Made by a program: the position numbers and the translations under genes
Notes under the pieces: model-generated
What the model saw: the letters and a program-made list of their open reading frames with translations, nothing else
The model's database searches: none
What the model was told of the DNA's origin: nothing
Part shown: positions 1-10,679 of the stretch, in pieces
Layout: each line of letters begins with the position of its first letter
How positions within the stretch are numbered: position 1 is the first letter of the stretch
Assembly: GCF_009727055.1 (NCBI RefSeq)
Contig: NC_052353.1
Coordinates: forward strand, 43,010,700-43,074,699
DNA from: Benincasa hispida
Taxonomy: Eukaryota; Streptophyta; Magnoliopsida; Cucurbitales; Cucurbitaceae
DNA length: 64,000 bases
Reading direction: 5' to 3'

Positions 1-924
1 TTGAATTTTGCAAAAAAATTATCTTTATTTTGATGATTATATATGTTGATTATCCTTTGAATGCAATTGATTAGAGTTTTTATTGAATGCCTTTTGAGCA
101 TGAAGTTATGCATATTCTATGGTTTACATCGTTGAATGACAATCATTTTGAGTTGATATTTGTCTTATGTTAAAAAGAATCGATCATTGAGCATTTTTTT
201 TAAGAGATGTTAAATTCTTTTCTATATGGGGAGTATTCATAAAATTGTTACATCCTTGAACCCCCGGTAGCATATTATTCAAAATTGGTACAAATTCATT
301 TATATTGCTTCTATGCTTATATTGATTTGGTAATATGGCTTTGCTATTATTTGGTATCATTTGTTTCACAACAATTGGTGTTTATGTTATAATATTTGAT
401 ATTTTGGTCAATTGTTTGATTTACTTGAATGATTTTATCTCTTTGATGTTTAATGATTTTTTTCATTAGAAGGAGATTGCTTGATTTTTAGGCGGAGTAA
501 TATACTTTTATATATCAATTTCATTTATGAATGAAATTGATTCTCATATTACTTTATTGTTATGTGACTCTCTTATTCATATTGTACTTTATCCTTTTAG
601 GGGGAAATTATATTAAACTTTATTTGATATTTCTACCCCAAGTTGAACTATTGTGTTAAATTTTTTTTTTTTTTTTGTCCCTTCTTAAGGGGAGTGCTCA
701 GTTGATTTCCAAAGGGGGAGAAATTTGTGAAATTAGTCTTAAATACAATTAACCCAAACTTGATTAACTCTTTATGATGGCTCTAGAATTTACAATGTTG
801 TTGCTTGTTATACTTCTTTTAGAAGGCAAGTAGATAGGAGAAGAAATGTAAATTATGTGTTCATGTTTTATTGAGAACTTTCATGTTATTGTTTATCTTT
901 CTTAATTATCCTAAAAATGTTGAA
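1..924 (+). mobile_element. internal region of SIRE-like copia element, non-coding
   Basis: AT-rich sequence with no supportable reading frame. It carries spaced purine tracts of the aaaggggGAGAAA type (near 600, 690 and 710) and a T-run at about 659-675. Such tracts upstream of an RNase H domain are usual in SIRE/Maximus-type Ty1/copia elements, so I read this as the degenerate stretch preceding the pol end at 925-1344. The 5' part of the element lies outside the window. Confidence 0.45.
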
Positions 925-1344
925 TTTAATTTGGTTGGATATTCCGATGCGGATTTTATCGGTAGTTTACTTGATCGTAAGAGCACTAGTGGACTTGCCA
1001 ATTTTTTGGTAGTTCCTTAGTATCTTGGTTAGTAAAAAGCAAAACTCGATTGCTTTATCCACTATCGAAGTGGAATATATTGCGGTTGCTAGTTGTTGTG
1101 CACAAATTCTTTGGATGAAACAAACTCTTTGTGATTTTGGATTAAAGTTTGATAGCATGCCCATATTTTGTGATAATACTAGTGCTATTAATTTGACTAA
1201 GAATCCTATCCATCATTCTAGGACTCAGCATATTGATATTATGCATCATTTTATTAAAGAGCATGTGCAAAATGTAATATTACCCTTGAATTTGTAAGCT
1301 CTAATAATCAATTGGTGGATATTTTTACCAAGCCTTTGAATTAA
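925..1344 (+). pseudogene. Ty1/copia RNase H domain, degenerate
   Basis: This is the C-terminal RNase H region of a copia polyprotein, which degrades the RNA strand of the RNA/DNA hybrid during reverse transcription. The conserved landmarks are in order: a LVGYSDADF-type start (about 931-960), KSTSG (about 980), SKKQNSIALSTIEVEYIA (1031-1082), DNTSAI (about 1170), HHSRTQHIDI (1210-1240) and the closing VDIFTKPLN followed by TAA at 1342-1344. A premature stop near 1018 and a frame change near 1295 break the frame, so it is non-functional. It continues a plus-strand element entering from the left edge. Confidence 0.85.
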
Positions 1345-1754
1345 GAAAGTTTTTTCAAAAATAGGCGTGAGCGTGGTATTATTCGTTGTAATGTATCTTG
1401 ATTTCCTATCATACTTGATATTATATTATAATGCATATTGATAAGGGGAGAATTGGAATATTTGTATATGTCATATTTTTAGGGGGAGCACTTATATGTT
1501 TTTTTTTTTTTTTTTTTATGATTCCAAAGAGAAGTATAAGAAAAATGTGTTATGATTGTGTTGAATATATTATTTAGGGGGAGAATTAGTAAAAGGGAAG
1601 AAGTTAATTCTTTTGAATGAATTTTAAGAATGATCTTTGTGATGATATGTATACTTATATTAAAATTAGTTGTTGGTCAATATGTGTTGCTATGGTTATA
1701 TGCATTTCAAGTTATTCTTCTTCTATGGTTTGTCATCATAAAAAAATAGAAGAT

Positions 1755-2998
1755 TGTTAGCTTTTTGTCCCTTAATCCCAAATTAATTAATTAATGTTTT
1801 GATGATAACAAACCTAATTTTATTCATTAACAATTTAAGTGTTTTGAAGTGTCGTAGAGCTCGAAATAACAGTTCCAACGCAATTTGAATCGCTCAAATC
1901 GGAGTTCAAATGAAGAAGATATGACCGAAATAAGTTTAACAGAAAAATACCGTGGTAGATGAGGTGGCATAATCGGACTATTTGCATGTAGACATGTGTC
2001 AGCATATTTGTTGAATGGTGGATCATTAAGAAAGTGACACATGGTGAGCTTTTGATTTTTTGGATTGATTTTAAAAAGTAAATGAATTTAAAAAAAAATT
2101 AAAAGGAAAATGAATTTTATATTATTTTATATTTGTGTTGCTAGTTTTTGCCACATGCTATGTTTTTTATTTTTGGATTGATTTTAAAAAGAAAATAAAT
2201 TTGAAAAGAAAAAGAATTTAATATATATTTTGTTTGTGTCAAACGACTAGTTTAGCTTAAAATCTCCACCATTGATTTTTCTTTTCCAAAATCCAATGGT
2301 CCAAATTAAATGTGGTTTCTAAAAACTTTTCGTTTCTATTTAAACCTATCTTCTTCTCCAAATTTCTACAACTTTTCACATATTACAATCATCAATTTTT
2401 TTTTTTTTTTTTTTTAAAAGGCCACCATTGTTACTCTCTCTACAAGCTTCCAATTTCTTTTTTTTCTTCTCATTCTTGAGAGAAATTTCTATTGTATTAT
2501 GAGGATTAAAGTGTATGAGCTCAATCTTGTATACCCACTCTTTTTAGAGAGTTTCATTGTGTGATTTAAATTTTCAAAACATTGTAACGGTTGGATCCTA
2601 ACCTGTGGAAAGAATCGAGTTTGCTCTTGAACCTGTAAAAGGAGCAAGGTAGCGCACTCTCATCCGTGGAAAGAGTCAAAAGAAGATTTTTTTTTTTTTT
2701 TTAATTGAAGTCCCAAGAGGTGCTTGGGAAAGTGGATGTAGGTCGTGTTTGACCGAACCGCTATAAAAACCATGGTGTCTTATGCTCTATCTCTTTCCTA
2801 GTTATTCTTGCATTTAATTTTAATTGCTTGATTTTGTTGTTGAGATTGATTGAGTATATTGTTACATGATTTTTATCAATCTTGTTATTTAGCATAAATT
2901 AGAGTTTTTATCAATTTAATTTAAAAATATCTAATTAGATCAAATTGATCAAACTTTAAGAAAAAGTTTAATTATACCCTCTTCACCCCCCTCTTAGT
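1755..2998 (+). repeat. 3' LTR of SIRE-like copia element
   Basis: The LTR probably begins at TGTTAG (1755), just after a run of aggggGAGAA purine tracts (near 1480 and 1575) that suit a polypurine primer. Soon after the start is gttttgatgataacaaa, and near the end is cttcacccccctctt; both are hallmarks of SIRE/Maximus LTRs. A TATA-like ctatttaaacc lies near 2337. A T-run occurs at about 2398-2414. The right boundary is placed where the minus-strand copia element begins and is approximate. Confidence 0.6.
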
Positions 2999-3005
2999 CC
3001 TTCAT

Positions 3006-4186
3006 TTAGAGTAATAATGATCCCGAAGTTGATTTTCTAGAATCCACATTGGTTTGAAAATCAGAATCAATGTATCCTATAAGGATCAAATCCTTAGCAC
3101 CATATACGAGCATATAGTCTCTCATTCTTCGAAGATACTTGAGAATGTTTTTAACGACAGTCCAATGATCATATCCAGGATTGGACTGATATCTGCTGAT
3201 AATTCCAACTGCATAGCATATGTCGGGACGTATACACAACATGACATACATTAAACTCCCAACTACTGATGCATATGGAATTCGTTTCATAACCTCAACC
3301 TCTTGAGGTGTCTTAGGACATTGTTCCTTAGACAAATGAATTTCATACCTGAAAGGCAATACACCTCTCTTAGAATTTTTCATTTTATATCTAGACAACA
3401 TCTTGTCTATATAAAATGCTTGAGATAAAGCTAACGTTCTGTTTTTGCGGTTCCAAACTATTTGGATCTGAAGAACATATTGTGCATCACCCAAATCCTT
3501 CATTTGGAATTGAGTAGCTAGCCATCTCTTAATGTCAGCTAGAAATTGTACCTCATTTCTAATGAGTAGAATATCATCAACATATAGAACCAGAAAAAGC
3601 TACAATTTTGTTGACAATCTTCTTGTAAACACAAGGTTCATCAACGTTCTGTTCAAAGCTATCAGAAAAAGCTACAATTTTGTTGACAATCTTCTTGTAA
3701 ACACAAGGTTCGTCAGCGTTATGTTAAAAGCCATAAGAATTAATCCCAGTATCAAATCTCATATTCCAGGACCGAGACACTTGTTTTAACCTATAAATGG
3801 ATATTTAAGCGTGCAAACCTTTTGTTCTTGACCCTATTAAATAAACCCTTTTAGTTTAGAGATATAGATACTTTCTTCAAGATAGCCATTTAGAAAAACT
3901 GTCTTGACATCCATTCCCAGATTTCATAATCATAAAAGGCAGCAATGGACAAGATTATTTTAATAGACTTAATCATAGCAATCGGAGAGAAGGTTTGGTC
4001 ATAGTCTACCCCCTCTCTTTGGGTAAACCCTTTTGCCATGAGTCTAGCTTTGCAAGTATGTATCTTACCAGTTTGGTCTCGTTTTCTCTTATAGATCCAT
4101 TTGTAACTAATAGGTTTTACCCCTTTTGGTTGATCTATAAGTTTCCAGATTGAATTGAAGTACATTGACTCAATTTCAAGGTCCAT
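3006..4186 (-). pseudogene. copia reverse transcriptase and start of RNase H
   Basis: RT begins near 4186 with MDLEIESMYFNSIWKLID and the KWIYKRKRDQTGK motif, followed by KARLMAKGFTQREGVDY; this is the conserved start of copia RT. The middle (3532-3800) contains a 72-bp tandem duplication. The C-terminal part (3503-3006) keeps MKDLGDAQYVL, SLMYVMLCIRPDI and the junction to RNase H (IGYIDSDF, SRKSTSGS). Several stops separate the blocks, so no single polyprotein can be made. Close relatives of this RT occur at 22506-23330 in the window. Confidence 0.85.
3592..3735. repeat. 72-bp in-frame tandem duplication inside copia RT
   Basis: The segment starting agaaaaagctacaatttt occurs at 3592-3663 and again at 3664-3735 with few differences. 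The period of 72 bp is exactly 24 codons. The related RT at about 22800-22870 has only one copy, so the duplication is local. Confidence 0.85.
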
Positions 4187-4198
4187 GGCTTTTATCCA

Positions 4199-5040
4199 CT
4201 AGTCTTTATCCACATCTTTCATTGCCTGTTTAAAAGTCAATGGATCCTCTAAACCATCATCAGGTATGACGACTTGAGTTTCTGTTAAACTCATGTAACG
4301 ATTAGGCTGTTGAGCAACCCTCCTACTACATCGAAGCATTCTCAATTCTTGAGAAGAATGTGAAGTGCCAATTTCATCAACAACACTTGTTGAAGGACGA
4401 ACTTGATCAACAATTCTTGTTGACCTATTTGTACTTTCTCTGGACATTTCACTTAATACTAGCTTATTGCAAGGTTGATGATTTTTTATGCGGTCTTCCT
4501 CTAGGAATGTTGCTTTTGTCGATACAAATACTTTATCTTCCTGAGCATCATAAAAATAACCACCTTTTGTCTCTTTAGAATAGCCTACAAATAGGCATAC
4601 TTTTGAACGACATTCCAATTTCTTTAGGTTAAGTATCAACACATGTCCTGGACATCCCCAAATTCTAAAGTGACGTAAACTACCTTTACGTCATCTCCAT
4701 AGCAAGTAAGATGTTTCTAAAACATTTTTCGAGGGAACCATGTTCAAAATATACACGACAGTCTCTACTTCATATCCCCTAAAAGAACTAGGTAACTGAG
4801 CATAACTCATCATTGAGCAAACCATGTCCAACAGGGTTCTGTTTCTCCTTTCTAGAACATCATTAAGTTGAGGTGTGCTAGGTGCTGTGAGTTGAGACTG
4901 AATTCCTTATTCTATCAAATAGTCTTGGAATTTTAAGCCCATATACTCACCACCTTGATCTGATCGAAGTGTTTTAATCTTTTTACCTAATTGGTTCTCA
5001 ACCTCTGCCTTATATTCCTTGAACTTTTCAAGCGTTTCGA
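4199..5040 (-). pseudogene. copia integrase core and C-terminal region
   Basis: The integrase inserts the cDNA into host DNA. On the minus strand the end of the core is readable at about 4900-4640 (a stretch like MVCSMMSYAQLPSSF, then SLRHFRIWGCPGHVL). It is followed by the GKR-type region KVCLFVGYSKETKGGYFYD and FVSTKATFLEEDRI in an open stretch from 4642 to 4199. That open stretch runs into an acidic linker leading to RT. Stops at several points and loss of the N-terminal HHCC part mark it as inactive. A plus-strand relative is at 37752-38564. Confidence 0.8.
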
Positions 5041-5042
5041 AC

Positions 5043-5560
5043 TTATGATGCATTCTTTGTCATTTGCACTTTAGCCATCATATTATCACGATTATCCCTT
5101 ATTGAAAGACTATAATTCTTCATCAAAATATTATAGCCTTTCTCTAAGAGTTGTCCCAAACTCAAAATATTGTTCTTCATATCAAGCACATAATGAATGT
5201 TAGAGATAAACTCATGCTTCCCACTCTTCAAGTTGATCCAAATCTTACCTTTTTCTTTAACAAGAATTTTTGTGGCATCACCAAATATGACATTACCACC
5301 AACAGATTCATCAAGTTTCACGAACATTGACTTACATCCACACATGTGATTGCTTCACCGCTATCAAGATACCATGCATTATTTTCACATGCTTCTTCAC
5401 CTTTGCATGCTAGAAGCAAAGATGACTCATCGCTTTATTCATATTTCTCAGCATAATTTTTATTTTCTTCTACTTTATTCCTACATTCCCAGGAATAATT
5501 GCCAAATTTATGACAGTTATAACATTCAACCTATCTTTTATCATACTTTTTTTCATTATT
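5043..5560 (-). pseudogene. copia zinc knuckle and aspartic protease, frameshifted at active site
   Basis: A CCHC knuckle of the CYNC-x8-WEC type is readable near 5535-5490, but the histidine position is asparagine. The protease follows with AWYLDSG at about 5375-5355. Directly after the glycine one base is missing relative to the usual GAS, so SNHMCG continues in another frame; the open stretch 5345-5043 then holds the rest (ILSLGQLLEKGY). The protease would normally cut the polyprotein. The single-base deletion in the catalytic loop makes this copy dead. Confidence 0.8.
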
Positions 5561-5751
5561 TGATCTTTCTCCATTTAACCTTGAATAATTTTGTCTTCCA
5601 CGACCTCTTGATGAATTAGAGTTTGAATTACTCTCATCAAATTTTCTTTGACCATAATTTCTTCAACCTCGATCTCTGAAATCAACATGTCCACGATTGT
5701 TACCACGTCCTCGACTTTGATTGCCTTTTTCTTGGCTATCTTCTTTATCTC

Positions 5752-6782
5752 TCAACTGCAACTTTGACTGAAAAAGTTGCTCAGTTGTTTGTTGTTCTTC
5801 TTGAGAAGTTTCTCTTCATGGGCTTGTAAGGAACTCATAAGTTGATCAATGTACATTATACTCAAATCGTTTGATTCTTCAATAGCTACAACGATGAAAT
5901 TGAATTTATCCAATGAGCGAAGTATCTTTTCTACCACTTGCTCATCATCTATCGTCTCATCATATCTTTTCATTTCATTTACTACTGCTAGCAATCTTAA
6001 AATATAATCTGAAACTGATTCAAATTCCTTCATATGTAGTGATTCATAATCACCTCTCAATTTTTGGAGGTGGACCTTTTTGACTTGATCTACTCCTTTG
6101 TATGTGTTCTCCAAAATTTGTCATGTCGGTTGTGCAGTAATTACTCCATAAATCTTCTCAAAATTTGGATCATCGATGACTTGATGAATGATGGTGAGAG
6201 CCTTTTGGTCTTTCTTTCTTGTATTTTGCAAAGCTTCTCGTTGAGCTTGATTAAAGTCGCATCACTTTCTGATTCATCATAACCATTATTGAAAATGTCT
6301 CATACATCTTGTGAACTTAAACATTTATATGTGATATACAAGTGGATCATGCCTTAAGTGATAACCTATATAGATCTGTAGTATAAGGATTAAGGTGGGA
6401 TACCTGATCTTGGTGACTCTACGGATACGACCCATTTTATAGAGGTTGACAAGTATTGTAAACTACTACAGATGGTAGATCCTAACCACTCATGTGGAGA
6501 CATGCGAGCGGGGATGTCCTATACAAAATGTTTGTATAAGACCTGGACCACGAGAGGACTAGACTCTGCATATAACGCCATTGATACTAGAGACTTGCAT
6601 ATCACCTAAACGACCATAGATGACATGACCTCAATCCTGAGTGTTTTGGGAACTCCTGCCTTTGTGGGCGGTCCTTTGATAAGCTTCTCGTAGAGCTTTC
6701 ATATGAATACACTAACTGTTATAATTTTTTTTCATAAGTCGATACACTTGGAAGAGAACCAAATTGTTATTTGTCATTTGCA
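5752..6782 (-). pseudogene. copia gag (UBN2-type), interrupted
   Basis: Gag forms the virus-like particle. The start MTNNNLVLFQVYRL lies at about 6782-6740, just downstream of the primer-binding site. The main open stretch (6114-5752, 120 aa) has a typical copia gag middle: [40 protein letters not shown]. Between about 6700 and 6303 the coding sequence is replaced by part of an unrelated copia LTR, and further stops occur at about 6120 and 6290. Confidence 0.8.
6303..6700 (+). repeat. internal fragment of another copia LTR inside gag
   Basis: This closely matches 63490-63760 and, inverted, 23335-23660: shared strings include acaagtggatcatg, taagtgataacct, tagtataaggattaag and tataagacctggaccacgag. 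Neither LTR end is present, only the middle, so it is an inserted or converted fragment and not a transposed copy. Confidence 0.75.
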
Positions 6783-6808
6783 AAACAATTATTGTTTTTC
6801 AAACTCAA

Positions 6809-6820
6809 GCTCCGATACCA
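6809..6820 (-). other. primer-binding site, initiator tRNA-Met type
   Basis: On the minus strand the bases read TGGTATCGGAGC, one change from the common plant copia site TGGTATCAGAGC. It lies 3 bp inside the LTR end at 6824, the normal spacing. Confidence 0.75.
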
Positions 6821-6823
6821 CTT

Positions 6824-7113
6824 TGTTGGAAGCGTGTAATGGACACTCACAAATAAATAACCAACAAACGATTATTTGAGAGGAAACAAAAACACTTCTA
6901 ATTGAAAGACTCTTCAAACTTGGTTCACACTTTTGATTGAACTCTCTTTGTGTGTTCTTTTCTACACAATTGGATGCTTTACAGTACAAAAGAATCCTAT
7001 TTATAGGATTGTCATTGACAAATTTAAATCTATAACTCTCATCTTAATTAGACATCCATAAAACATTTAAAGCCCTATATTTAATTGATTAACGTATCTA
7101 ACTCTCTCCAACA
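6824..7113 (-). repeat. 5' LTR of the minus-strand copia element
   Basis: About 290 bp bounded by TGTTGGA (6824) and TCCAACA (7113), an imperfect terminal inverted repeat. On the minus strand cctataaatagg near 6990-7005 is a good TATA box upstream of the primer-binding site. The outer boundary is inferred from the terminal motif only. Confidence 0.6.
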
Positions 7114-7253
7114 CATGACTTTACTAACTCTCATCAATTAATATGCCTAATTAACCCACATCCTTAAATTCATCTAACTTATCTAGTTAAATAAAACATG
7201 TTACTTTCAACTGCTTGTATTAATGTCACAGGAATTTATTCAGATACAAAAAA

Positions 7254-7539
7254 CCATTGCTATGGAGGCATTTGCTTTGATTTTGCTGCAAGGCACCTGA
7301 ACTTTTACCTATTTACATGAATTAAAGCATTCACTAAGGATGACTATTGAATCTGTTGTCTGGTGCAATGGTCCTTATGTGTAAATTGATATGCAGGCAG
7401 GGGAAATTGACGGCTATGATGCAATTTTTCTAAGCACACACAAGTTTCTTGGAGGGCCTGGATCACCTGGAATCCTTCTAATGAACAAAAGTCTATATAA
7501 GTTAAAATAATCTCCTCCACCAACTTGTGGGGTGGCACC
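7254..7539 (+). pseudogene. fragment of PLP-dependent aminotransferase class V gene
   Basis: Two exon-like pieces are visible. The first (7254-7290) reads HCYGGICFDFAA. The second (7370-7539) reads GPYV, stop, IDMQAGEIDGYDAIF, then STHKFLGGPGSPGIL, whose lysine is the expected pyridoxal-phosphate Schiff-base residue, and finally MNKSLYKLK, stop, SPPPTC. The second piece ends at a strong donor GTGAGT (7540-7545). Stops at 7382-7384 and 7508-7510 and a lost G near 7530 show decay. The family (plant PLP transferases with an aminotransferase-V fold) is inferred from the lysine-loop motif. No other exons are seen: the left side is a copia LTR and the right side is block R. Confidence 0.7.
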
Positions 7540-7599
7540 GTGAGTGAGAGGCTTTGTTTCTTTGTGTTTAGGACCGTGCTTTAGCAAAGGCAATTAATT

Positions 7600-8128
7600 T
7601 ATATTCAAAAGGCAATACACGTGGAGGAAGACTATTGGAGAAGTGAATAAGAACTCAGACCAAGCAACAAAATATACCAAAAGGGAAAATATCACAGCAA
7701 GATAAAATCAATTCACCAAGGTAATGTATCATAATTGATGCTACCATATCCAATTTCCCAATTAAATAACAGAACAATATAATGTAAAACACTAACAAAA
7801 TGTGTTAAATGCTCTAAAAAAAATACTCTCCATGATTTCAACAAATTTTAAAATTAATTATTCTTTTTGGGTACAACGGTAAAAAAGAACACTTGATAAC
7901 AAATTGATTCTAAACGACAGACAGAAACCACCAAAGAGATGATCTTTAAGCTAGATTGCTGAAAAACATAAGCTTCGAGCAAAGGTAGCTCATAAAAAGC
8001 TCTCGTAGAAAAGAAATCAAGAATAGACTCTCAACTAATAGAGGAGATCACAGATAGAGCCAATAAAAATCCATACCTCATTAATTCATTATATTAATTT
8101 ATTGTTAATTGTGATAAATAATATAAAC

Positions 8129-8174
<46 letters not shown>

Positions 8175-8500
8175 ATTCCATCCATAAATTTTCAAAATTT
8201 ATTCACGTTGTCTTTTCTTGAATTATATTATAATTTTGTAAAGTGTCCAATAGTTTTGAATTTTTAATTTTTATCTAGTAGATCTTTGAACTTCAAAAAG
8301 TATTTAATATATATTTCAACTTTCAATTTTGTATTTAATAGATTCTTAAATTTTTTATTTTTTGTCCATAGATTCTTGACCAATTATACATTTGTTAAAA
8401 CAATGATTATTTAGATTCAAAATTTAATGTTATATCTAGTAAATTAATTATTTTTAATATTTTTTAATACGTTAGAAATGCCGAAAATTAGTGCTAATTT
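7600..8500. repeat. block R, left arm of inverted segmental duplication
   Basis: The reverse complement of this block matches 58637-59270 (for example ctaccatatccaatttccc region at 7740, aattcaagaaaag region near 8215) and then 46860-47176 (tatttcaactttcaat region near 8315, ctagtaaatta region near 8440). The two right-arm pieces are separated by the gypsy insertion at 47177-58636; here they are contiguous. I see no gene in it. Homology fades near 7600 and 8500. Confidence 0.85.
8128..8173. repeat. (ATT)n microsatellite
   Basis: About 15 uninterrupted ATT/TTA units inside block R. The right-arm equivalent near 58715-58735 has only about five units, so the array expanded on this arm or shrank on the other. 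Confidence 0.95.
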
Positions 8501-8579
8501 ATTTTGCAAGTTAATGGCCTTTATTTAGTGCTAAAGTTATTATTATTATTATTTTAATTGAAGTTAATGGCCTTTATTT

Positions 8580-9980
8580 AGGGCAGTGGTACATAAATCA
8601 GAGATAAAACTTTAAGGGAGATTTTCAAGGTTAGTGATAAAATTTTAAGGTTAATGCATTATGAAATGCACCTGAAATGTGTATTATTTGTCTTGTATTT
8701 AGGGCCATTTTTATCACTTTTGATGTGTTTGCTAGTGGTTTTCAAGGAATTATCATGAAAATTAATTAGAAGTCAAAAGAACCAAATTGAGGCAAAGTCG
8801 AATGAGAAAGTGAAGAAAATAAGAAAAACCTTGAGCAGGGCGGATTAGCGCCAACACTGAAGACCCGAGAACAATATTTTTTTACATCCAATAGAGCAAC
8901 GCAGTGCCCATGAAGAGCGTTGTTACGCTAGGTGAGCATCGTTGCACTTCAACAAGGGACTACATGTGAGGGCATAAATCAGGAGAACACTGCGACATTG
9001 GCTTCCAAAAATAAAAAATTTCTCAATTTTGACAAGTTCTTGGACTCTCTAAGTTTTCTTCTTCTATATATTTGGATGATCTTCAACACTCAAGACATGG
9101 CATTCAGCACGAATTTAGACCTAGAAGAGTGAGCTTTTTCCCTAGAAAAGTTAAAGATTGTGGAGAATTATTTTAGAGACCATTGGAGATCCCGAGGTGT
9201 TGACTGAGAGGAGATTGGTGAGTTCCATTAAAGGAGAAGCATCATGATAGTGCCCTTTACTTTTTTAACTTAATCCTATAAAATTTGTATGCAAGTATCT
9301 ATTTAAGATCCGTGAATGCTTAAACTCTCTTGTTTTAGGGTGTTGATGAAGCTATTAGGAATTTAGGTTAAGTTTAGTCTTTTCATGGATCCTGTTGAAC
9401 TTTATGTTTTTCAATGATATTGTGCTTCATTTTTACTGCTTGACCTTCAATGAATGTTAGGTTGAATGTTTTATTGATAAATTGAATGTTTAATCAGACC
9501 TATCATTGAATCATTATTAAACTCTCATGAACATAGTTAGATTATTAGTGAAAGTTGTTGATGACAATACTTATTATCTTGCTTCTTAATTTGATTTCAA
9601 GAAGTTAGTCATCATTTAAGTTCAATGAGAATAGGTTGTTTTTGTGAGAAAATAATCTTAAATTAAGTTTCTAGACTTAGGCATATTGTTCATACATGAT
9701 TCCATGAATTGACTATAGTAGACCTAATGAAGTAGTTAACAGATTCAATACCTTAGAACACTTTTACTCTTGGATTTTCAAAATTCTTTATTGCTTCTTT
9801 ATTGCTTATAAAATTTCAAATTCAACTCGATTTTTATTCCTTAGCTAAAATTCACACAATTCTGAGATACTAAACAATAACTTTTTAATTGATTTCTAAG
9901 GACGATACTCGGCCTCTTGAGTCGTTTTAATTATTATAACTTGATTATATATATTTACCTGCACATGATTCACACATCAA
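8580..9980 (+). repeat. 5' LTR of a Ty3/gypsy element (approximate limits)
   Basis: AT-rich sequence without genes that ends just before a tRNA-Asp-type primer-binding site (9986) and a gag start (10095). The left end is not obvious; gttaatggcctttattta occurs at about 8511 and 8567, and homology to the right arm stops near 8500. No 3' partner LTR was found in the window. Confidence 0.5.
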
Positions 9981-9985
9981 GTTTT

Positions 9986-10002
9986 TGGCGCTGTTGTCGG
10001 GA
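9986..10002 (+). other. primer-binding site, tRNA-Asp type
   Basis: TGGCGCTGTTGTCGGGA differs by a few bases from the plant tRNA-Asp 3' complement used by Athila-like gypsy elements. It is followed after about 90 bp by a gag start. Confidence 0.75.
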
Positions 10003-10347
10003 ATAAAAAATAACGATTTGTACGTAATATTTAAAAATCGGAGATATTTTAGACGAAGGCTTATTTTTGTTCTAATCTTGGCTGGTGTTTTCTCTTGTGC
10101 ATGACCCGTGACAAGGACATTTCTTTTGTGCCTTTTGACCCTAAGATTGAACGTACTTTGAGGAGAAATCTTAGGGATAAACGGAAAGAAGAAGAAGAAG
10201 AAGAGATGGCCGAAGAAGCGGAGAAAGCTATTAGGGATTATTTTCAACCACCATTCCCTATAGCTCAACCCAACATATTGAATGCACCCATAAATACAAA
10301 CAACTTTGAGTTGAAACTAGGGTTGATTCAAATGGCTAGGGAAAAAT

Positions 10348-10423
10348 GTCACTCTCACTTTTATAGGATTCCTTTAAAGGTAGAAAGTAGCTCAGTGGGC
10401 AAGTCTTGGGAAGGGGTGAGACT
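10348..10423 (+). repeat. left terminal repeat of the gag-only element
   Basis: Shares attcctttaaaggtagaaag and ggcaagtcttg with 12178-12255, in the same order and spacing, and ends GAGACT against TATGACT in the partner. Confidence 0.8.
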
Positions 10424-10426
10424 AGT

Positions 10427-10435
10427 TGGTATCAG
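10427..10435 (+). other. primer-binding site of the gag-only element
   Basis: TGGTATCAG followed by TGC, close to the initiator tRNA-Met complement TGGTATCAGAGC, 3 bp from the left repeat end. Confidence 0.65.
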
Positions 10436-10679
10436 TGCATAAGATTTGGGGAATAGGGTTCATTAGTGTGAGCATGATGACGCTATAATATGTCTAATAT
10501 GTGATATATTATAGAAAACCATGCCCCAAAGAAGTGGCAGACTTCGTAAGTAACCTCCAAAAGGGACTATGATGCTACCTCCAAGACGAAGGAAGGAGAC
10601 CAGAGTGAATCTAGCAGTCCGTAGGTAAGAGCTGAAGTAGAGGAGCAATTCTTAGAGAGATTTTCTCAGTATGTAGCAA

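Larger units (their letters stand above)
3003..7113 (-). mobile_element. Ty1/copia retrotransposon, decayed, minus strand
   Basis: Read on the minus strand the order is LTR (7113-6824), primer-binding site (6820-6809), gag start (about 6782), gag body (6300-5752), zinc knuckle and protease (5560-5043), integrase (5040-4199), RT and RNase H start (4186-3006). This is the Ty1/copia order with integrase before RT. Stops and frame changes occur in every domain. The 3' LTR and the end of RNase H are missing because the element ends abruptly against the SIRE-like LTR near 3000. A foreign LTR fragment (6303-6700) splits gag. Confidence 0.85.

Noticed and set aside
1827..2042. Overlapping minus-strand open stretches of 63-71 codons
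   Set aside because: They lie in the SIRE-like LTR and show no motif.
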